A stretch of 10,409 bases of DNA from B13-G4 sp030606805 (GTDB lineage: Bacteria > Desulfobacterota > Desulfobacteria > Desulfobacterales > ETH-SRB1): contig JAUWFS010000116.1 in NCBI GenBank assembly GCA_030606805.1, forward strand, positions 1-10,409, read 5' to 3'. Shown here one piece after another: positions 6,346-10,409 of the stretch; the first letter of the stretch is position 1; every line of letters begins with the position of its first letter. The notes under the pieces are model-generated. The model saw only the letters and a program-made list of their open reading frames with translations. It ran no database searches and was not told the origin of the DNA. The translations under genes and the position numbers were made by a program.

Positions 6346-8008
6346 ATATAATTTTTACATCAACGACTTTTCCGTTAAAAATTTCGATTGCATCCGTTAC
6401 CAGAGGGTGTCTCAATGCTTTTTGCTTCAAATTGTTGTTTTGATTTTCCCCCTGTTGTTTTTTTTCACTATTTTGTTTGTTTTTGGCTTTTATGGTCAGA
6501 TTCATCTTTTCTTTAAAAAATTTACTGCATATTTCTTTTATGATAGCAACATTTTTATCACGCTTTATCATATTTATATTATAACCATTACCATGCACCT
6601 CAATTTCAATATTTTGTTTGGTAAGTTTTTTCAAGGAACACTTTGCCAGATTTGCAGCAAGAGCAGGATGGTTTTCTGAAAAAATATCAAGGAGTTTATT
6701 CCATGTAATTTCAAGATTATCATTAGAATCATAAGAAGAGGAGCTGCAAGATTCTTTAAGCTCCGTTGAATCAGTCGGCTCTTCTGAAATCCCTTGTGGG
6801 ATCTTACTATAATATTTTAAAGCGTCCTTATTTTCAGCAACTTCATAATTAGCGGGAATTGCCGGAAGGTTTTTTTTTAAATCATCAAGTTTTTCTATAA
6901 GCAAATCAATAGGTAATACAGGCTTTATCTGAGATAGCCTGATAAATGCTATCTCAAGTGCCAACTTTGGTTGAGCCGAAAGCCTTATCGAAGCCTCCTC
7001 TTTGAAGAGAAGATCAAAGATCTGGTTCAAATAAGATTCGGAAATGTCCTGAACCTGATCTTGCATTAAATCTATTTCATGTGAAGGGAGATTTATCAGT
7101 TTGCTGATATTCTTGCCCATCTTTACAACAAGCAGATTTCTGAAATGTTCAATAATTTCCGCATAAAATTTTTTCATTTCATATCCGCGGGCATAAATTT
7201 CATCCACTACATTAAGAGCTTCTGGAATATCCTTTTGTAAAATTGCATTTGAAATATTAAAAATTATTTTTTTGTCGGCAACTCCAAGAATGTCTAAAAT
7301 GTTTTTGTAGCTGATAGTTCCTTCTGAACAGGCCATTATCTGGTCAAGAAGGCTTAACGCATCTCTAATACTACCCCCGGCTTCGCGGGCAATCAACATC
7401 GGGCTTTCTTCAGTTATATCAATATGTTCTTTAGAGCATATATTCTTGATATGATTTGAAATTGACTCGATATCAATTAGTTTGAAGTCGTAACGCTGGC
7501 ACCTGGAAAGTATAGTTATGGGTATCTTATGAGGCTCGGTAGTTGCAAAAATAAACATTACATGTGATGGGGGTTCTTCTAAAGTTTTTAAAAGAGCGTT
7601 AAACGCAGAGATGCTCAGCATGTGGACTTCATCTATAATGTATATTTTGTTAGGGCTGTGAGCCGGCATATAGTTTATGTTTTCACGCAGACTTCTAATT
7701 TGTTCAACGCCGTTGTTCGATGCACCGTCAATTTCAAACACGTCAACCGCATTTCCTGAAGTAATTTCACGGCATGATCCGCATATATTACAAGGGATCG
7801 GGGTGGGGCCCTCTTTGCAATTCATAGCCTTTGCCAATATTCGTGCTACAGTGGTTTTGCCGGTCCCTCTTGGTCCGGTAAAAAGAATTGCATGGGCGAC
7901 CCGACGCGATTTGATAGCGTTAGTTAAAGTTTGGGTGACGTGGTTTTGTTTTATAACCTCGTCAAAGGTTTGGGGTCGATACTTGCGAGCAAGAACAAGG
8001 TAGGACAT
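6344..8008 (-). CDS. dnaX: DNA polymerase III subunit tau (gamma/tau)
   Basis: The 554-residue clamp-loader ATPase loads the beta clamp and couples polymerases at the replication fork. Walker A is GPRGTGKT (45-52), the zinc site is C64, C73, C76, C79, Walker B is IIDEVHML (124-131) and the SRC motif is at 168-170. Domain III continues to about residue 365. A linker, then a tau-specific part from about 430, follow; it ends in a Lys/Gln/Asn-rich stretch (507-530) and a conserved-looking tail HPLVTDAIEIFNGKVVDVK. An A9 run at codons 377-380 marks the domain III/linker border and may give a gamma form. The start lies 23 bases downstream of a tRNA-Ser gene with no terminator between; a weak AGGGA is the Shine-Dalgarno. 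Confidence 0.97.
   Translation of the reverse strand: MSYLVLARKYRPQTFDEVIKQNHVTQTLTNAIKSRRVAHAILFTGPRGTGKTTVARILAKAMNCKEGPTPIPCNICGSCREITSGNAVDVFEIDGASNNGVEQIRSLRENINYMPAHSPNKIYIIDEVHMLSISAFNALLKTLEEPPSHVMFIFATTEPHKIPITILSRCQRYDFKLIDIESISNHIKNICSKEHIDITEESPMLIAREAGGSIRDALSLLDQIMACSEGTISYKNILDILGVADKKIIFNISNAILQKDIPEALNVVDEIYARGYEMKKFYAEIIEHFRNLLVVKMGKNISKLINLPSHEIDLMQDQVQDISESYLNQIFDLLFKEEASIRLSAQPKLALEIAFIRLSQIKPVLPIDLLIEKLDDLKKNLPAIPANYEVAENKDALKYYSKIPQGISEEPTDSTELKESCSSSSYDSNDNLEITWNKLLDIFSENHPALAANLAKCSLKKLTKQNIEIEVHGNGYNINMIKRDKNVAIIKEICSKFFKEKMNLTIKAKNKQNSEKKQQGENQNNNLKQKALRHPLVTDAIEIFNGKVVDVKII
6870..6878 (-). other. A9 slippery run in dnaX, candidate tau/gamma switch
   Basis: The coding strand reads TTA AAA AAA AAC at codons 377-380, nine A residues in a row. 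A -1 shift ends at TAA (6849-6851), giving about 386 residues; a +1 shift ends at TAA (6817-6819). Both products would keep the ATPase and oligomerisation domains and lose the tau-specific part. Slippage at such sites is known for dnaX in E. coli (ribosomal) and Thermus (A9, transcriptional). No clear stimulatory stem was found. Confidence 0.55.
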
Positions 8009-8031
8009 ATAGAATTTCCCTGATTAATTAA

Positions 8032-8125
8032 TGGCGGAGAGAGAGGGATTCGAACCCTCGGTGCCGCTTTTGACAGCACACACGATTTCCAGTCGTGCTC
8101 CTTCAGCCAGCTCGGACATCTCTCC
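8032..8125 (-). tRNA. tRNA-Ser (anticodon GGA)
   Basis: On the minus strand the acceptor GGAGAGA pairs with TCTCTCC, followed by discriminator G and an encoded CCA (8032-8034). The anticodon stem CACGA/TCGTG encloses the loop CTGGAAA, so the anticodon is GGA, reading UCC/UCU. The T loop is GGTTCGAATCC, and the long variable arm is typical of class II serine tRNAs. It lies 23 bases upstream of dnaX. Confidence 0.96.
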
Positions 8126-8133
8126 GCAAAATA

Positions 8134-8337
8134 AGTGTCTAAAGTGCGCTAAAGTATATTAAAGTGCCTAAAGTTAATGAATGCACCTTCGGCGCTGCTA
8201 ATTTTAACTTTTTTACCATACAATTTTGCTCACTTTATTTTCGGCTGAAATTATAATCAAGCTCTGAAAATAGATAGCACGCCGAAGGCCTACCACAACT
8301 TTAGGCATTTTAGGCACTTTAGCTCACTTTAGGCACT
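8134..8337. repeat. GTGCCTAAA-family palindromic element, copy C (204 bp)
   Basis: This is the gapless counterpart of copy B, in the same orientation, with about 19 differences over 204 bases. The right arm is nearly unchanged, while the left arm has drifted (AGTGTCTAAAGTGCGC). It sits between the two tRNA-Ser genes, 8 bases from the 5' end of tRNA-Ser(GGA). Confidence 0.93.
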
Positions 8338-8413
8338 TTTTACTCGTCTATCCTATAATACCGAATTCATTAGGCAAAAAATGGAAATTTACCATACTAT
8401 ACTATTTTATTAA

Positions 8414-8506
8414 TGGCGGAGAGGGTGGGATTCGAACCCACGATCCCGTTATTAACAGGATACCGCTTTTCGAGAGCGGGGCCTTCAGCCGCTCGGCCAC
8501 CTCTCC
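8414..8506 (-). tRNA. tRNA-Ser (anticodon CGA)
   Basis: The acceptor GGAGAGG pairs with CCTCTCC, followed by G and an encoded CCA (8414-8416). The anticodon stem CCGCT/AGCGG encloses CTCGAAA, giving anticodon CGA, which reads UCG. The D arm is GTGGCCGAGCGGCTGAAGGC, the variable arm is long, and the T loop is GGTTCGAATCC, all typical of serine tRNA. Confidence 0.96.
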
Positions 8507-8517
8507 AATACCCAAAA

Positions 8518-8544
8518 ATTATAATTGGAGCAAGTAGGAGTCAA
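8518..8544 (-). promoter_or_regulatory. Promoter of the tRNA-Ser/dnaX transcript
   Basis: On the minus strand there is a perfect TATAAT (8518-8523), 11 bases before the tRNA-Ser(CGA) 5' end. TTGACT (8539-8544) lies 15 bases upstream, a short spacer. A further TTGACA at 8564-8569 with TATATT at 8543-8548 could be an additional promoter. Confidence 0.6.
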
Positions 8545-8694
8545 TATAATTTTTGATTTGAACTGTCAATAAGCTCCAAATAAATTATTTTTAAAAACTT
8601 ATGAAATTGATTCATGTTTTACTTGAACAAGATTATTCTTTTTAGTATTTGTTCCTTTTTTATTTAACACCTGAAAAGCAAAGGAATTAATAAA

Positions 8695-10026
8695 ATGGCT
8701 GAAGTCCTCCCTTTCAGAGGAATCTTATATAACCCGCAAAAAATTCGCAACTTGTCTGATGTACTAACTCCGCCTTATGATGTTATTTCAAAGCAGGGGC
8801 AGGATAATTTCTACGAACGACATCCACGGAACATTATAAGGCTGATATTAGGCAAAACAACTGAGAACGATAATATCAATAATAATTGTTATACCAGAGC
8901 ATCTGACTTTTTAAAAAACTGGTTTTCAGAAAACATCCTGGAACAGGATGCAACGCCTGTATTTTATTTAACATCCATGGATTTTTCTTTAGAAAATAAA
9001 ATTTTCACGCGTTATGGAATTATTGCTTTAGTTGCTCTGGAGCCGTTTAAAAATGGTGTTATTGTTCCACATGAGAGTACATTTTCCAATGTTAAGATGG
9101 AAAGATTTGAACTTATGAAGTCATGCCATGCCAATTTCAGCCCTATTTTTTCACTTTATTCAGATAGTAAAAACATAATAATTGATAAATTAAAGGGGCT
9201 GGCATTAAAGCAGAAACCAGTAATAGAGTTTACTGATTATGATGGCCACAGGCACAAAATGTGGCGCATAACCGATTTAGATTCCTGCAGATATGTTTCC
9301 AATGCAATGCAGGAGAAAAGACTTTTTATTGCTGATGGTCACCATCGTTATGAAACCGCCCTTGACTATAGAGACTGGATATCGAGCAGCAATCCGGATT
9401 TTAATAAAGATCATCCAGCTAATTATATAATGATGTATCTTAGCAGCATGGAAGATACTGGACTGGTAATACTGCCTGCTCACCGCATGGTTAAAGGCTT
9501 GAAAAGTTCAATAACAGGCTCTTTTATTAACAAAGCAGAGGATTATTTTGATATTTTGAAAATTTCTTTTATGGACAGTGATTTTGAAAGAGCACGGGCT
9601 GAATTTATATCAATTCTTAAATCAAATGCCTCAAAAAACATTATCGGGGTCTTGATGAAAGGCTCTAAGAAATTTTATCTGCTGACGCTTAAATCAGGTG
9701 TAATGGAGCGGATGTTTTCCAATGAATTTCCAGAAGCATTAAGATATCTTGATGTTACCGTTCTGACCCGTCTAATTTTTATAGAAATATTTGGTTTTGA
9801 TAATTCAAAATTAGATGACGAGAGTATTATAACTTATTCCAGCAGTGAAAAACAGGCCATAGAAGCAGCAGTCTCGGGCAAATGCGATATTTCCTTTATT
9901 CTTAATCCAACAAAGATTGAGCAGGTACGCGATATTGCAAATAAAGGCCTTGTAATGCCAAGGAAATCAACATATTTTTATCCAAAGGTAATCACGGGTC
10001 TTGTTATAAATAAATTAACTTCTTGA
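8695..10026 (+). CDS. DUF1015 family protein (ADGHHRYETA motif)
   Basis: This 443-residue protein matches the DUF1015 family over its whole length. Conserved blocks are the N-terminal LPFRGILYNP (5-14), the PPYDVIS block (26-32), the VPHE block (124-127), FIADGHHRYETAL (211-223) and LPAHR (260-264). The family has no established biochemical function. The DGHHR motif resembles that of ParB-like proteins, so a nucleotide-dependent role is possible, but this is inference. No signal peptide or membrane segment is seen, so it is likely cytoplasmic. AAGGA at 8681-8685 is a well-placed Shine-Dalgarno. It is divergent from the tRNA/dnaX cluster and followed by a repeat and an S23-like gene, so no operon partner is visible. 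Confidence 0.88.
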   Translation: MAEVLPFRGILYNPQKIRNLSDVLTPPYDVISKQGQDNFYERHPRNIIRLILGKTTENDNINNNCYTRASDFLKNWFSENILEQDATPVFYLTSMDFSLENKIFTRYGIIALVALEPFKNGVIVPHESTFSNVKMERFELMKSCHANFSPIFSLYSDSKNIIIDKLKGLALKQKPVIEFTDYDGHRHKMWRITDLDSCRYVSNAMQEKRLFIADGHHRYETALDYRDWISSSNPDFNKDHPANYIMMYLSSMEDTGLVILPAHRMVKGLKSSITGSFINKAEDYFDILKISFMDSDFERARAEFISILKSNASKNIIGVLMKGSKKFYLLTLKSGVMERMFSNEFPEALRYLDVTVLTRLIFIEIFGFDNSKLDDESIITYSSSEKQAIEAAVSGKCDISFILNPTKIEQVRDIANKGLVMPRKSTYFYPKVITGLVINKLTS

Positions 10027-10038
10027 CGGCAGGCAGCC

Positions 10039-10069
10039 GTTCACGGTTTACAGTTATCGGTTCACGGTT
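10039..10069. repeat. Heptamer-unit repeat before the S23/IVP gene
   Basis: Successive 7-base units GTTCACG, GTTTACA, GTTATCG, GTTCACG form the same pattern as the arms at 3772 and 4692. Only one arm is visible here; a matching inverted arm, if any, would lie beyond the window end. It sits 13 bases after the DUF1015 stop and about 27 bases before the S23-like ATG. Confidence 0.8.
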
Positions 10070-10096
10070 GAAAAAAACAGAAGATAGAGGAGAACT

Positions 10097-10409
10097 ATGG
10101 GGTCCTCTTTTGAAGATTTAGAAGTTTGGAAGAAATCTTGCAGGTTATCAGTACGTCTTTATAAATTATTAATAGATTGCCGTGATTATGGAATGAAAGA
10201 TCAAATGCTGTGCTCATCTATATCTATTCCATCAAATATTGCGGAAGGAAGTGAAATCCGGATTTCCAAAGGTTTATAAATATTGCACAAGGATCGGCTG
10301 CGGAGCTGAGAACACAGATTTATATTTCACGAGAGGTTAATATATTTTCTGATTTAGATGCGAAAGAATTAATTCAAGAGTTGAAATCAATATCCAAAAT
10401 GCTTCAATC
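10097..10409 (+). pseudogene. Four-helix-bundle (23S rRNA intervening-sequence, S23/IVP) protein, frame-disrupted
   Basis: The first frame (10097-10279) gives MGSSFEDLEVWKKSCRLSV...SSISIPSNIAEGSE, the classic N-terminal half of the S23/IVP four-helix-bundle family, then runs into a stop after 60 residues. The family's second half, DFQRFINIAQGSAAELRTQI and onward, continues in the -1 frame from about 10255 to the window edge without stops. The loop between the conserved EGSE and DFxRF blocks is also shorter than usual, so a small deletion that is not a multiple of three is likely. A good Shine-Dalgarno (GAGGAG, 10087-10092) precedes the ATG. The function of the family is not known. The gene is cut by the window end. 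Confidence 0.75.

Noticed and set aside
6311..6679. Plus-strand ORF of 122 residues rich in Phe/Leu/Ile
   Set aside because: It lies opposite dnaX and the start of ybaB; its composition is that of the antisense of a Lys/Asn-rich region and it has no Shine-Dalgarno.
7677..8003. Plus-strand ORF opposite the 5' part of dnaX
   Set aside because: It is antisense to the Walker A/zinc-binding region, whose motifs are clearly in the minus-strand frame.
8623..8651. Promoter for the DUF1015 gene (TTGAAC, 17 bases, TATTTG)
   Set aside because: The -10 matches only three of six consensus bases in a very AT-rich stretch, so chance occurrence is likely.
10255..10276. Programmed -1 frameshift in the S23/IVP gene
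   Set aside because: No X XXY YYZ heptamer in the zero frame and the conserved loop is shortened, so a deletion is a simpler explanation.

Overview
The window looks like chromosomal DNA from an AT-rich Gram-negative bacterium, most plausibly an anaerobic Desulfobacterota member (Desulfobacterales-like). I infer this from the gene families, codon use and the type of dispersed palindromic repeats; no rRNA or other decisive marker is present.

Layout: (1) Positions 1-188 are one long imperfect palindrome that may begin before the window. (2) Positions 293-3766 on the plus strand hold three genes that look like an ion/stress module: a protein joining a helix-turn-helix to a PTS EIIA domain, a ClC chloride transporter/channel with CBS domains, and a tandem universal stress protein. 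(3) Positions 3894-8008 on the minus strand hold a housekeeping cluster, transcribed dnaX > ybaB > recR > CxxCxxCC cysteine-cluster protein > murI. Two tRNA-Ser genes (anticodons GGA and CGA) lie just upstream of dnaX at 8032-8506, on the same strand. (4) Positions 8695-10026 on the plus strand encode a full-length DUF1015 protein. (5) From 10097 to the window end there is a frame-disrupted four-helix-bundle protein of the 23S rRNA intervening-sequence (S23/IVP) family, immediately preceded by a heptamer repeat.

The notable layer is the repeats. Three unrelated families of long palindromes fill most intergenic gaps: a 188-bp palindrome at the left edge; a family of about 204 bp built of GTGCCTAAA-like 9-mers (2746-2903, 5814-6017, 8134-8337); and a family built of GTTYACR heptamers (3772-3893, 4692-4764, 10039-10069). 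The last two share a design in which short near-tandem units are folded into an inverted repeat. No transposase is visible, so they resemble non-autonomous elements. The heptamer family may be tied to the S23/IVP gene.

How the genes work together: dnaX, ybaB and recR are the widely conserved replication/recombination cluster, and murI supplies D-glutamate for peptidoglycan. dnaX carries a run of nine A residues (on its coding strand) just after the clamp-loader domains, and both alternative frames end soon after it. This is the arrangement expected if a short gamma form is made by slippage. I see no clear new defence or mobile system. The best candidates for new biology are the palindrome families and their possible link to the S23/IVP gene.
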